From positions 1 to 41,874 of the forward strand of contig USIH01000002.1 of NCBI GenBank assembly GCA_900554705.1: a DNA stretch of 41,874 nucleotides, given 5' to 3'. How positions within the stretch are numbered: position 1 is the first letter of the stretch; every line of letters begins with the position of its first letter. Below, piece by piece: positions 14,624-23,436 of the stretch. The DNA comes from an uncultured Eubacteriales bacterium (GTDB taxonomy: Bacteria > Bacillota > Clostridia > Oscillospirales > Oscillospiraceae). The notes beneath the pieces are model-generated. The model was not told the DNA's origin, ran no database searches, and saw only the letters and a list, made by a program, of their open reading frames with translations. Made by a program: the position numbers and the translations under genes.

Positions 14624-15181
14624 ATGAGCGATCCAAAAAAGAAACAAAAGCAGACGAACTATCGCTGGATCATTACGATCTTTTTCGTCACCATTGTGAT
14701 CTCGGCCACCATTTCGTTTACTTCCTCTGTTATTATGGAGCGCGCAGGACTGGTGGAGGCATTCCTCGTCCTTCTTTTTATTGTCCTTCTCGGCATTGTT
14801 TTTGACATCATCGGCGTTTCGGTCATGTCCGCAAAGGAAAAGCCGTTCCACTCCATGGCTGCGAAGAAGGTTGCGGGTGCCGCAGAGGCGCTCAAGCTCA
14901 TCCGCAACGCGGAAAAGGTCTCCAACTTCTGCAACGACGTGGTCGGAGACATCTGCGGCGTCGTCTCCGGCTCCGCCGCCACGGCGATCGCATTGCAGGC
15001 GCTGCGTCATATGCAGTCGGACGTTTTGCCCAATCTGATCATGTCCGCCCTCGTCGCGGGTCTGACCATATCCGGAAAAGCGTTCGGCAAGAATATTGCA
15101 ATGACGAAATCGACGCAGATTGTCTTCCTCGTGGCCAAACCGATATACTATATAAAGTCGCTGTTCAAAAAGAAAAAATAG
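14624..15181 (+). CDS. oapA: OLE-associated membrane protein OapA
   Basis: This 185-residue integral membrane protein has Lys-rich ends (K-K-K-Q-K near the start, K-K-K-K at the very end), which would suit RNA binding. Hydrophobic helices lie at about residues 14-34, 42-66, 115-128 and 137-150, with another near 165-178. The central conserved stretch F-H-S-M-A-A-K-K-V-A-G-A-A-E-A and the acidic N-D-V-V-G-D-I segment are as expected for the OAP family. It anchors OLE RNA at the membrane. It sits directly after the RNA and 25 bases before dxs. GGAGGG at 14606-14611 is 12 bases from the ATG, slightly long. Family identity is drawn from sequence character together with context. Confidence 0.85.
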   Translation: MSDPKKKQKQTNYRWIITIFFVTIVISATISFTSSVIMERAGLVEAFLVLLFIVLLGIVFDIIGVSVMSAKEKPFHSMAAKKVAGAAEALKLIRNAEKVSNFCNDVVGDICGVVSGSAATAIALQALRHMQSDVLPNLIMSALVAGLTISGKAFGKNIAMTKSTQIVFLVAKPIYYIKSLFKKKK

Positions 15182-15206
15182 CGGCGATCGACAGGTTGTG
15201 TAAGTT

Positions 15207-17033
15207 TTGTCTTTGCTCGATACGATCCATTCAAGAGAAGATCTCCGCGCGCTGAATGCGAAGCAGCTCGTGCAGCTTTGCGAAGAGATCCGCCAGTTTC
15301 TTGTGCTCAATGTTTCCAAGACTGGCGGTCATCTTGCTTCTAATCTCGGCGTTGTGGAGCTGACGGTCGCCATAGAGCGCGTCTTCGATACCTCGCGCGA
15401 TCGGCTGCTCTTTGATGTCGGGCATCAGTCCTATGTGCATAAGCTCCTGACGGGGCGGCGTGACGCGTTTCGGTCGCTGCGCTCATTGGGCGGGATGTCC
15501 GGTTTCCCAAAGCCGTCAGAGAGCGAGAGCGACGCGTTTGTCGCGGGTCATGCTTCCTCCGCCGTCTCTACGGCGCTCGGCATGGCGCGCGCCCGAACCC
15601 TCCTGCATCAGGATTATCGCGTCATCGCACTGATGGGTGACGGCGCAATGACGGGCGGCCTTGCCTACGAGGGCATGAACGATGCCGGTGAAAGCAGCGA
15701 GCCGATGATCGTCATCCTGAACGATAACGGGATGTCTATCACGAAGAACGTCGGTGGTATCTCCCAACATTTGTCCATTCTGCGCACCCGCTCCGGCTAC
15801 TTCCGCCTGAAAAAGATCTACCGGACGGTGACCTCACACCTGATCGGAGGAAAAGCGATCTATCGCTTTTCTTACCGGTTTAAGGAACGGCTCAAGCGGA
15901 TGCTGCTCGGCTCCACGCTCTTTGATGAGATGGGCTTTGATTATTACGGTCCGATCGACGGGCATGACCTGAAGCGGCTGGAATATATGCTCAATCTCCT
16001 GAAGGACTGCCAAAAGCCGGTGCTGCTGCACGTGATCACGCGAAAAGGCATGGGCTACGCACCGGCGGAAGAAAATCCGGACGTGTTCCACGGGATCGGG
16101 TCGTTTGATCCGATCAGCGGCAAGGCGCTGCATAAGTCGCTGCTGCCCACGTTTTCCGATACGTTTGGGACGACGCTCTGCGCGCTTGCGCAGGAAGATC
16201 CGCGCGTTTGCGCGATCTCGGCGGCGATGCTCAACGGGACGGGAATGAAAGGCTTTGCCGCGCGGTTCCCGAATCGCTGCTTTGATGTCGGCATTGCCGA
16301 AGGACACGCGGTCGCAATGGCCGGAGGCCTTGCAAAGCAGGGGATGATCCCCGTTGTTGCGATCTATTCTACCTTCTTGCAGCGGGCGTACGATATGCTT
16401 TTGCAGGACGTTTCGATGCTGAATCTGCACGTCGTGTTTGCAATCGACCGCGCAGGCCTTGTCGGAGAGGACGGAGAGACGCATCACGGCGTTTTTGACA
16501 TCAATTACCTCCGTTCCGTGCCGCATATGCAGGTGCTGTGCCCTGCAAATCAGGAAGAGCTTGCGCAGATGCTCCGGCGCGCAGTGTTTGAAATGACGGG
16601 GCCGGTCGCCGTGCGCTATCCGCGCGGCTGCGACGGCGCGTTTACAAAAGCGGCGCAGGACGTTGTGATAAGAGAGGGAAGCGACGTTACGCTCCTGACC
16701 TACGGAAAACTTGTCAATCAGGTGCTCGAGGCGGCAGAGCTTCTGTCGCGTGAACATATTTCTGCGGAAGTGCTGAAGCTGCCCAGCGTAAAACCGCTTC
16801 CGATGCAGCCGATCCTTGCCTCGGTGCAGAAGACCGGAAGGCTTCTTGTGGCGGAGGAGGCGGTGTGCATCGGCTGTGTGGGCAAGGAGATCATTGCTGC
16901 AATGCCGCAATATCCGGTGAAGCTCTGTAACCTCGGAGACCGTTTTGTAACGCACGGGTCGATCGAGAGCCTGTACGCGAAGCTGGGATTGGACGCGGCG
17001 TCCATTGCGAAGAAAGCCAAGGAACTGTTATGA
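15207..17033 (+). CDS. dxs: 1-deoxy-D-xylulose-5-phosphate synthase
   Basis: This 608-residue TPP enzyme condenses pyruvate and glyceraldehyde 3-phosphate, the first step of the MEP isoprenoid pathway. Motifs are G-H-Q-S-Y-V-H-K-L-L near residue 71, the TPP motif G-D-G-A-M-T-G-G near 146 ending in N-D-N, and a transketolase-type C-terminal half with E-G-H-A-V-A-M-A-G-G. A stop at 15201-15203 forces the start to lie after it. The first candidate is TTG at 15207, with TTG at 15213 the alternative, and neither has a good Shine-Dalgarno. It probably relies on coupling with oapA. It overlaps tlyA by 4 bases and heads the dxs-tlyA-nadK-argR-recN run. Confidence 0.95.
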   Translation: MSLLDTIHSREDLRALNAKQLVQLCEEIRQFLVLNVSKTGGHLASNLGVVELTVAIERVFDTSRDRLLFDVGHQSYVHKLLTGRRDAFRSLRSLGGMSGFPKPSESESDAFVAGHASSAVSTALGMARARTLLHQDYRVIALMGDGAMTGGLAYEGMNDAGESSEPMIVILNDNGMSITKNVGGISQHLSILRTRSGYFRLKKIYRTVTSHLIGGKAIYRFSYRFKERLKRMLLGSTLFDEMGFDYYGPIDGHDLKRLEYMLNLLKDCQKPVLLHVITRKGMGYAPAEENPDVFHGIGSFDPISGKALHKSLLPTFSDTFGTTLCALAQEDPRVCAISAAMLNGTGMKGFAARFPNRCFDVGIAEGHAVAMAGGLAKQGMIPVVAIYSTFLQRAYDMLLQDVSMLNLHVVFAIDRAGLVGEDGETHHGVFDINYLRSVPHMQVLCPANQEELAQMLRRAVFEMTGPVAVRYPRGCDGAFTKAAQDVVIREGSDVTLLTYGKLVNQVLEAAELLSREHISAEVLKLPSVKPLPMQPILASVQKTGRLLVAEEAVCIGCVGKEIIAAMPQYPVKLCNLGDRFVTHGSIESLYAKLGLDAASIAKKAKELL

Positions 17034-17827
17034 AAGAAAAAGAACGTTTGGATCTGCTCCTTACGGAAAAGGGTCTGTGTGACAGCCGCAGCCGCGCGCA
17101 GGCGATCATCATGAGCGGCGAGGTCTATGTCGACGGGCAGAAATGCGACAAGGCGGGCACCGCCGTGGATCGGAACGCCGTGATCGAAGTGCGGGGCAAT
17201 AGCTGCCCGTATGTCAGCAGAGGCGGATTAAAACTGGAAAAAGCGATGCGTGACTTCGGCATCGACCCGACGGGTTATGTTTGCAGCGATTCCGGCGCCT
17301 CGACCGGCGGCTTTACCGACTGCCTGCTCCAGCGCGGCGCGAGCAAGGTCTATGCGATCGACGTCGGATACGGCCAGCTTGCGTGGCGCATTCGAACCGA
17401 TCCGCGCGTCGTCTGCATGGAACGGACGAACATACGCTATGTCACGCCGGATATGATCGGTCAGCCGCTGGATCTGTCCGTGGTCGACGTTTCCTTTATT
17501 TCGCTCAAGCTCGTTTTGCCCGCGATCCAAGCGCTTCTCAAGCCGACAGGGCAGGTCGTCTGCCTGATCAAGCCGCAGTTTGAGGCGGGGAAGGACAAGG
17601 TCGGCAAGAAGGGCGTCGTCCGTGATCCGGTGGTTCACGCCGAGGTGCTTCAGGCCTTCCTTGCGCTTGCGCAGTCGCTCCACTTCACGGTGAAGAATCT
17701 GACCTATTCGCCCGTAAAAGGACCGGAGGGTAATATTGAATTTTTGGGACACCTTTCGATGTGCCCCGAGGGCGGTATTGTGCCGGACGTTCCGGCCATC
17801 GTTGTCGCCGCACATGAAATGCTATGA
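17030..17827 (+). CDS. tlyA: TlyA family rRNA 2'-O-methyltransferase
   Basis: This 265-residue protein has an N-terminal S4 RNA-binding domain (residues 5-60, L-L-T-E-K-G-L-C-D-S-R-S-R-A-Q) and an FtsJ-type SAM-dependent methyltransferase domain with D-S-G-A-S-T-G-G-F-T-D near residue 86 and V-V-D-V-S-F-I-S-L near 150. TlyA proteins 2'-O-methylate ribosomal RNA. The older hemolysin label is misleading. It overlaps dxs and nadK by 4 bases on each side, so it is translationally coupled within the cluster. Confidence 0.93.
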   Translation: MKEKERLDLLLTEKGLCDSRSRAQAIIMSGEVYVDGQKCDKAGTAVDRNAVIEVRGNSCPYVSRGGLKLEKAMRDFGIDPTGYVCSDSGASTGGFTDCLLQRGASKVYAIDVGYGQLAWRIRTDPRVVCMERTNIRYVTPDMIGQPLDLSVVDVSFISLKLVLPAIQALLKPTGQVVCLIKPQFEAGKDKVGKKGVVRDPVVHAEVLQAFLALAQSLHFTVKNLTYSPVKGPEGNIEFLGHLSMCPEGGIVPDVPAIVVAAHEML

Positions 17828-18681
17828 AAAAAGTTGTAATGACACCCAATCCCTATCGGGATCGCAATTTTAAGTTTGCAAACCTCGCCAAGTCGATGCT
17901 GCAGGAAGTCGGCATTGAGACGCGTATTTGCCTTGCGTTCGACGTGGATAAGAATTTTGAGCTGCCGGAGGACGTGGTGCTCCATGACCTACAGCGCGAG
18001 CTGAAGGACGCGGAGCTGCTGATCTGCTTCGGCGGCGACGGGACGATCCTCCACGCCTCAAAGGCGGCGACGCGTGCGCACATTCCGGTGCTTGGCGTGA
18101 ATATCGGAACGATGGGCTTTATGGCGGAGCTGGAGAGCAGCGAACTGAAGGAGCTGCGCCGCTTAGCGACGGATGATTATACCGTCGAGGAGCGGATGAT
18201 GCTCCATGTCCGTGCGGAACACGAGGGACAGGTCGTGTTAGAGGAGGATGCGCTGAACGACGCAGTGATCACCAAGGGTGCGGTTGCTCGCGTTGTGCAG
18301 ATGACAGTTAGTTGCGACGGCGTTGAAATGATGAGCTTCGGCGGCGACGGGCTGATCGCCAGCACGCCCACCGGTTCCACCGCCTATTCCATGTCTGCGG
18401 GCGGCCCGATCGTGGAGGCAACGGCGCAGAACATCATCCTTACGCCGATCTGTGCCCACGATATGAGAACCAAGACCGTGATCACCTCACCGAACCGTGT
18501 CATCGTGGCGGAGATCGGGCGGATCGGGCGCAAGAACGCTTTTTTGTCGGTAGACGGCGGAAGAGCGCTTCGCCTGAGCGCGGGCGACCGGATCACGATT
18601 ACCCGTTCGAGCTATGAGACGCGGCTGCTCCGGCTGAGCGATCGCAGTTTCTACGAGATCGTAAAGAATAAATTTAAGTAG
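17824..18681 (+). CDS. nadK: NAD kinase
   Basis: This 285-residue cytosolic enzyme phosphorylates NAD to NADP. The signature G-G-D-G-T-I-L-H is near residue 70, the N-D-A-V-I motif near 146, and G-S-T-A-Y-S-M-S-A-G-G-P-I near 182. All are needed for NAD binding and catalysis. It starts inside the tlyA stop (ATGA overlap) and is followed 8 bases later by argR. NADPH is consumed by the MEP pathway, which fits its place after dxs. Confidence 0.95.
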   Translation: MKKVVMTPNPYRDRNFKFANLAKSMLQEVGIETRICLAFDVDKNFELPEDVVLHDLQRELKDAELLICFGGDGTILHASKAATRAHIPVLGVNIGTMGFMAELESSELKELRRLATDDYTVEERMMLHVRAEHEGQVVLEEDALNDAVITKGAVARVVQMTVSCDGVEMMSFGGDGLIASTPTGSTAYSMSAGGPIVEATAQNIILTPICAHDMRTKTVITSPNRVIVAEIGRIGRKNAFLSVDGGRALRLSAGDRITITRSSYETRLLRLSDRSFYEIVKNKFK

Positions 18682-18689
18682 GTGCCGAA

Positions 18690-19142
18690 ATGAAAACGAA
18701 CCGACAAAAGAGAATTTTGGAACTGATCGGCGAGAAGAATATTGAGACGCAGGAGCAACTGCTGCGGGAGCTGGAGGCAGCCGGCTTTAAGAGCACGCAG
18801 GCGACGATCTCCCGCGACATCAAGGAGCTGCGCATCATCAAGACGCTGGACAGCTCCGGCGAGTATCGCTATTCCGTCCCGCACAAGGTGGAGGGCAGCA
18901 AGTTTGACGCGCGCTTCCGCGTGATTTTCCGCGAATGCGTGACCAGCCTTGACTGTGCGCAGAACCTGATCGTTATCAAGACGATGCCGGGACTTGCTGC
19001 GGCGGCCGGTGCCAACATTGACGCGCTGCATATGTTCAACGTTCTCGGGACACTCTCAGGAGATGATACGACGCTGATCATCATGCGCGATAACGAATCA
19101 GCGCTCAACTTCTGCGAAGAGATCCGCAAAATGCTCGACTAA
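18690..19142 (+). CDS. argR: Arginine repressor ArgR/AhrC
   Basis: This 150-residue protein has an N-terminal winged helix (residues 1-70, with S-T-Q-A-T-I-S-R-D-I-K-E-L as recognition region) and a C-terminal oligomerisation and arginine-binding domain with G-T-L-S-G-D-D-T near residue 117. It represses arginine biosynthesis and activates arginine catabolism as a hexamer. It is placed between nadK and recN, as in many Firmicutes. Confidence 0.95.
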   Translation: MKTNRQKRILELIGEKNIETQEQLLRELEAAGFKSTQATISRDIKELRIIKTLDSSGEYRYSVPHKVEGSKFDARFRVIFRECVTSLDCAQNLIVIKTMPGLAAAAGANIDALHMFNVLGTLSGDDTTLIIMRDNESALNFCEEIRKMLD

Positions 19143-19154
19143 GGAGGCAGGGTC

Positions 19155-20807
19155 ATGCTCCGTCTGCTGCATATCGAAAATGTTGCCGTGATCGAAGAGG
19201 CGGAGATCCTGTTTGAGCGCGGCTTCAATGTCCTGACAGGCGAGACCGGTGCCGGTAAGTCGATCATCATCGACGCGATCTCGGCCATTTTGGGCGAGCG
19301 CGCCTATCGGGACATGATCCGAACCGGAAAAAACAAAGCCACGGTGCGGGCGATCTTCGATGAGACGCCGCACCTTGCGTGGTTTGAAAACAACGGCGTG
19401 CCTTATGAAGAAGAGCTGACGATCGTGCGAGAGATCCATCAGGACGGCAGAAACGTGTGCCGCGTCAATACCGTTCCCGTGACGGTGAGCGCGCTGCGAA
19501 AGCTCGGCCTTCAACTGATCAATATCCACGGTCAGCACGACTCAGCCATGCTGACCGACGAGGCCTATCACCTGAGCTTTCTCGACGGCTTTGCCGAAAA
19601 TGAGGAGCTGCGCGCAAAATATCAGGAAGAGTACCGCGACTATCTTGCGCTGCACGACGAGGTCGACAAGCTCTTCATGGACGAGAACGAAAAGGCGCGC
19701 CGTTTGGAAACGCTCAACTATCAGATCGAAGAAATCAGCCGCGCCAAGCTGACGGTCGGCGAAGACGAGGCGCTGGAAGCGCGGCGAAAGCTCTTGCAGA
19801 ATGCGGAAAAGCTCGCCGACGGGATGTATGCCTCCGTGACGGCGCTCGACGGGGACGACGACGTGCAGGGAGCGACAGAGCTTCTTTCGCAGGCGGCGCG
19901 CTCACTGGAGCGCCTCTGCCGTTATGCGCCGGAGCTGACGGAACTGCACCAGACGGTCAGCGACCTTTCTTATCAGGTGCAGGATGTCGCGGGACAACTG
20001 AAGGATCGCTTGGACGCGCTGGCCTACAGCGAGGATGAGCTGGAACAGATCGAGCAGCGGCTCGACCTGATCCGTCGGCTGCGCAGAAAGTACGGAAATA
20101 CCTGCGAGGACATTCTGCAATATCTTGAAAAGGCGAAGGAAGAAAAAGAGCGCATCGAATTTGCCGATGAGCATATGGCACAGCTGAAAAAGCAGGAAGC
20201 CGAAGCACTGGAGAAGGCGAAGAAGACGGCGCTCGACCTGCGAACCAACCGAATGTATGCGGCGCTCAATCTCAAGGGCTGCATTCTGCGCGAGCTGTAT
20301 ATGCTCAATATGCGGCGCGTTCAGTTCTCCTGCGAGTTCCAGCCCACGGCGCTGACACAGACGGGCTGCGACAAGGTCGTGTTCCATATGTCCGCGAACC
20401 TCGGCGAGACGCCGAAACCGATGAACAAGATCGCCTCCGGCGGCGAACAGGCGCGCATTATGTTGGCGCTGAAAAACGTCTTTGCGGAGAAGGACTGCGT
20501 GCAGACCATGATCTTTGACGAGGTCGACACCGGCGTGTCCGGCCGCGCGGCGCAGTGCGTCGCGGAGAAGCTCCATGAGCTTTCTAAAAAGAGACAGGTG
20601 CTCTGCGTGACGCATCTGCCGCAGCTTGCGGCGCTTGCGGACGTGCATTTTCTCATTGATAAGGAAGAGCACGACGGGCGCACCTTTACGACCGTTACGC
20701 GACTGGAGCATGAAGGACGGGTGCGCGAGCTTGCGCGCATCATCGGCGGCGCGGAGATCACGGAGACCACGCTGCAAAGTGCCGAAGAGATGCTAAATCA
20801 TGCTTGA
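19155..20807 (+). CDS. recN: DNA repair protein RecN
   Basis: This 550-residue SMC-like ATPase is active early in double-strand break repair. Walker A is G-E-T-G-A-G-K-S near residue 30. A coiled-coil middle spans about 155-365, rich in E, K, L and A. The C-terminal half has the ABC signature region K-I-A-S-G-G-E-Q-A-R near 426 and Walker B F-D-E-V-D-T-G-V-S-G near 455, followed by V-T-H-L-P-Q-L-A. It is the last gene of the cluster, and the tyrS leader promoter overlaps its final codon. Confidence 0.96.
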   Translation: MLRLLHIENVAVIEEAEILFERGFNVLTGETGAGKSIIIDAISAILGERAYRDMIRTGKNKATVRAIFDETPHLAWFENNGVPYEEELTIVREIHQDGRNVCRVNTVPVTVSALRKLGLQLINIHGQHDSAMLTDEAYHLSFLDGFAENEELRAKYQEEYRDYLALHDEVDKLFMDENEKARRLETLNYQIEEISRAKLTVGEDEALEARRKLLQNAEKLADGMYASVTALDGDDDVQGATELLSQAARSLERLCRYAPELTELHQTVSDLSYQVQDVAGQLKDRLDALAYSEDELEQIEQRLDLIRRLRRKYGNTCEDILQYLEKAKEEKERIEFADEHMAQLKKQEAEALEKAKKTALDLRTNRMYAALNLKGCILRELYMLNMRRVQFSCEFQPTALTQTGCDKVVFHMSANLGETPKPMNKIASGGEQARIMLALKNVFAEKDCVQTMIFDEVDTGVSGRAAQCVAEKLHELSKKRQVLCVTHLPQLAALADVHFLIDKEEHDGRTFTTVTRLEHEGRVRELARIIGGAEITETTLQSAEEMLNHA

Positions 20808-20832
20808 CAAGCCCGTGCGGGTCTGCTAAAAT
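20804..20832 (+). promoter_or_regulatory. Sigma-A promoter of tyrS
   Basis: A perfect TTGACA (20804-20809) and TAAAAT (20827-20832) are 17 bases apart. The -35 box overlaps the recN stop codon. Confidence 0.85.
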
Positions 20833-20837
20833 AAGCG

Positions 20838-21105
20838 AAAATGCGATGAAGGGAAGAAGTACCCGAGCGTATCCGCGCGAAGAGAGCCGCCGGTTGGTGT
20901 AAGGCGGCGGGGATATTCGGAGAAATACCTCCCGGAGCAGCCTGCTTGAACACATGAGTAGGGCAGGCCGGGTTGCGCCCGTGATCGCGCCGGAGTCCAC
21001 GACTCCCTAAGGTCATTCCCGCGAGGGTGTGGCAAAGCAGAGGTGGTACCGCGTAAAGATTACGCCCTCTGTTCGGAAAGCCCGAACAGAGGGCGATTAT
21101 TCTAT
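20838..21105 (+). promoter_or_regulatory. T-box leader of tyrS (tyrosine)
   Basis: The T-box AGAGGTGGTACCGCG lies at 21039-21053. A 14-bp terminator stem (21063-21076 with 21082-21095) and a T-rich tail follow. Stem I carries the AGAGAG and GGTTGGTG elements (20881-20899), and the specifier loop reads GAGAAATACC, with UAC at 20926-20928. The gene it controls, tyrS, confirms tyrosine. It serves as an internal reference for the other T-box at 6245-6487. Confidence 0.96.
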
Positions 21106-21120
21106 CTTTTGGAGGAAAAA

Positions 21121-22341
21121 ATGAAGGTTTATGACGAACTGGTCGCGCGCGGTCTGATCGCGCAGGTGACAAATGAAGACGAGATCCGCGAAATGATCGA
21201 CAACGGCAAGGCAACGTTTTATATCGGCTTTGACCCGACTGCGGATTCGCTGCACGTCGGCCACTTTATGGCGCTGTGCCTGATGAAGCGGCTGCAAATG
21301 GCCGGTAATAAGCCCATCGCGCTCATTGGCGGCGGCACGGCGATGATCGGCGACCCGTCCGGACGCACGGATATGCGCTCGATGATGACAAGAGAGACGA
21401 TCGACCACAACTGCGAGTGCTTCAAAAAACAGATGGAGCGCTTCATTGAGTTTGGCGAGGGCAAGGCGCGCATGGTCAACAATGCCGATTGGCTGCTCGA
21501 CCTGAACTATGTTGATTTCATCCGCGACATCGGCGCGTGCTTCTCGGTCAATAATATGCTGCGTGCCGAGTGCTTCAAGCAGCGCATGGAAAAGGGACTG
21601 AGCTTCCTTGAGTTCAACTATATGCCGATGCAGTCCTATGACTTCTATTACCTTTTCCAGCACTATGGATGCAACATGCAATTCGGCGGCAACGACCAGT
21701 GGAGCAATATGCTTGGCGGCACGGAGCTGATCCGGCGCAAGCTCGGCAAGGACGCGCACGCGATGACCATTACGCTCCTGCTGAACTCCGAGGGCAAGAA
21801 GATGGGCAAAACCGCCAAGGGCGCGGTCTGGCTCGACCCGCAGAAAACGACGCCTTACGATTTCTTCCAGTACTGGAGAAACATCGACGACGCGGATGTC
21901 ATGAAGTGCATTCGTATGCTGACCTTCCTGCCGCTGGAGCAGATCGACGAGATGGATCACTGGCAGGGAAGTGGGCTGAATCAGGCAAAGGAGATTCTTG
22001 CCTATGAGCTGACCAAGCTCGTTCACGGCGAAGAGGAAGCGGAAAAGGCGCGCGCTGCCGCACGCGCTTTGTTCTCCGGCGGTGCGCAGGCGGAAATGCC
22101 GACGACGGAGCTGACCGAGGCACAACTGACCGACGGGAAGATCGCGGTTCTTGACCTGCTGCTTGCCTGCAAGCTGGCACCGTCGAAATCCGAAGCGCGC
22201 AGACTGGTGCAGCAGGGCGGCGTGTTTGCCGACGATGAGAAGGTCGCGTCCATCGACGTGAGCTTCACGGCGGAGCAGCTAAAGCAGGGCGTAAAGCTGC
22301 GCAAGGGCAAGAAGGTATACCACAAGGCAGTCCTTGCATGA
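21121..22341 (+). CDS. tyrS: Tyrosyl-tRNA synthetase
   Basis: This 406-residue class I aminoacyl-tRNA synthetase has the HIGH-type motif S-L-H-V-G-H near residue 45, a KMSKS-type loop K-K-M-G-K-T near 227, and a C-terminal S4 domain (about 340-400) that holds the tRNA. It charges tRNA-Tyr in the cytosol. ATG 21121 follows GGAGG at 21111-21115. An upstream in-frame ATG lies inside the T-box terminator and is not used. Expression is set by the T-box leader. Confidence 0.97.
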   Translation: MKVYDELVARGLIAQVTNEDEIREMIDNGKATFYIGFDPTADSLHVGHFMALCLMKRLQMAGNKPIALIGGGTAMIGDPSGRTDMRSMMTRETIDHNCECFKKQMERFIEFGEGKARMVNNADWLLDLNYVDFIRDIGACFSVNNMLRAECFKQRMEKGLSFLEFNYMPMQSYDFYYLFQHYGCNMQFGGNDQWSNMLGGTELIRRKLGKDAHAMTITLLLNSEGKKMGKTAKGAVWLDPQKTTPYDFFQYWRNIDDADVMKCIRMLTFLPLEQIDEMDHWQGSGLNQAKEILAYELTKLVHGEEEAEKARAAARALFSGGAQAEMPTTELTEAQLTDGKIAVLDLLLACKLAPSKSEARRLVQQGGVFADDEKVASIDVSFTAEQLKQGVKLRKGKKVYHKAVLA

Positions 22342-22347
22342 GAAAAA

Positions 22348-22382
22348 GATCGCAGTGAGCACGATAACTGCTCACTGCGATC
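22348..22382. terminator. Bidirectional terminator between tyrS and pfkA
   Basis: A 14-bp stem (22348-22361 with 22369-22382) has CTTCTTTTT after it on the plus strand and TTTTTCT after it on the minus strand. It serves both convergent genes. Confidence 0.9.
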
Positions 22383-22389
22383 CTTCTTT

Positions 22390-23364
22390 TTATACACCGG
22401 TCATGGATTCCAGTACCGTATATTCCTCCATGTCCATGCCCTTGTGTTCGGATAGGCCTTCGTCAATGTCGACGTCGCACATGGCGCCGTTTTTGATGCA
22501 GATGATGCGGTTGGTCGCGCCGCCTGCCAGAAGGTCGACCGCATGGTAGCCCATGCGCGTCGCGGTGACGCGGTCGCGCGCGGAGGGTGTGCCGCCGCGC
22601 TGGATGTGGCCAAGGACGGTCACGCGCGGATCCAGAGCGATCTCGGCCTTGATCTTCGCCGCGACGTCAAGGGCAGAACCCGCGCCCTCTGCGACGACGA
22701 CCATATAGTGCGTAAAGCCGTTCAGGCGCGCGCTGCGGATCTTTTCGATGACCTCGCTTTCAAAGCTGCCCTTGCTCTCCGGAACCATCACCGCCGTTGC
22801 GCCGACCGCAAGGCCGACATACAGCGCCAGATGACCTGCGTGACGCCCCATGACCTCCACGACGGAGCAGCGCTCATGGGACTGCATGGTATCACGCAGC
22901 TTGTCGATGCACTCGATCGCGGTATTCGCCGCCGTATCGAAGCCAATGCAGTAGTTTGTGCAGGCAATGTCATTGTCGATGGTGCCGGGAATGCCGATGA
23001 CGGAAATGCCGTATTTGGAAAGCGCCAGCGCACCGCGGAAAGTGCCGTCGCCGCCGATGGCAACCACACCGTCAAGGCCGAGCAGCTTGCAGGTGTTGAC
23101 GGCCTTCTGCTGCCCTTCCTCAGTCATAAACTCCTCGCTGCGTGCCGTATAGAGCATGGTGCCGCCGCGATTGATGATGTGAGCGACGCTCTTTTCATCC
23201 AAACGGGTGATGTCGCCGTTGATCAGGCCGTTCCAGCCGCGTCGGATACCGACGACCTCAATACCGCGGAAGATCGCACTGCGGACGACGGCGCGAACCG
23301 CTGCGTTCATGCCGGGGGCGTCACCGCCGCTGGTCAGAACGCCGATCCTACGAATGCTGCGCAT
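22390..23364 (-). CDS. pfkA: ATP-dependent 6-phosphofructokinase
   Basis: This 324-residue glycolytic enzyme phosphorylates fructose 6-phosphate. The N-terminal G-V-L-T-S-G-G-D-A-P-G-M-N, the I-G-G-D-G-T-F motif near residue 102 (Gly after Asp marks the ATP-using form), and P-G-T-I-D-N-D near 125 with the catalytic Asp are all present. E-V-M-G-R-H-A-G-H-L-A-L near 167 and H-I-Q-R-G-G-T-P-S near 247 complete the set. The start has GAGG 8 bases upstream on the minus strand. It has its own promoter at 23403-23431. Confidence 0.97.
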   Translation of the reverse strand: MRSIRRIGVLTSGGDAPGMNAAVRAVVRSAIFRGIEVVGIRRGWNGLINGDITRLDEKSVAHIINRGGTMLYTARSEEFMTEEGQQKAVNTCKLLGLDGVVAIGGDGTFRGALALSKYGISVIGIPGTIDNDIACTNYCIGFDTAANTAIECIDKLRDTMQSHERCSVVEVMGRHAGHLALYVGLAVGATAVMVPESKGSFESEVIEKIRSARLNGFTHYMVVVAEGAGSALDVAAKIKAEIALDPRVTVLGHIQRGGTPSARDRVTATRMGYHAVDLLAGGATNRIICIKNGAMCDVDIDEGLSEHKGMDMEEYTVLESMTGV

Positions 23365-23402
23365 TGTTCAAACCTCGCTTTCGGTTTCAAAAGTTCGGTC
23401 TT

Positions 23403-23431
23403 ATTTTATATCGTTTCGGTCGATTTGTAAA
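23403..23431 (-). promoter_or_regulatory. Sigma-A promoter of pfkA
   Basis: On the minus strand TTTACA (23426-23431) and TAAAAT (23403-23408) are 17 bases apart. It begins 6 bases after the stop of the FeoB-associated gene, and no terminator lies between, so feo transcripts may also read into pfkA. Confidence 0.65.
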
Positions 23432-23436
23432 TAGAC

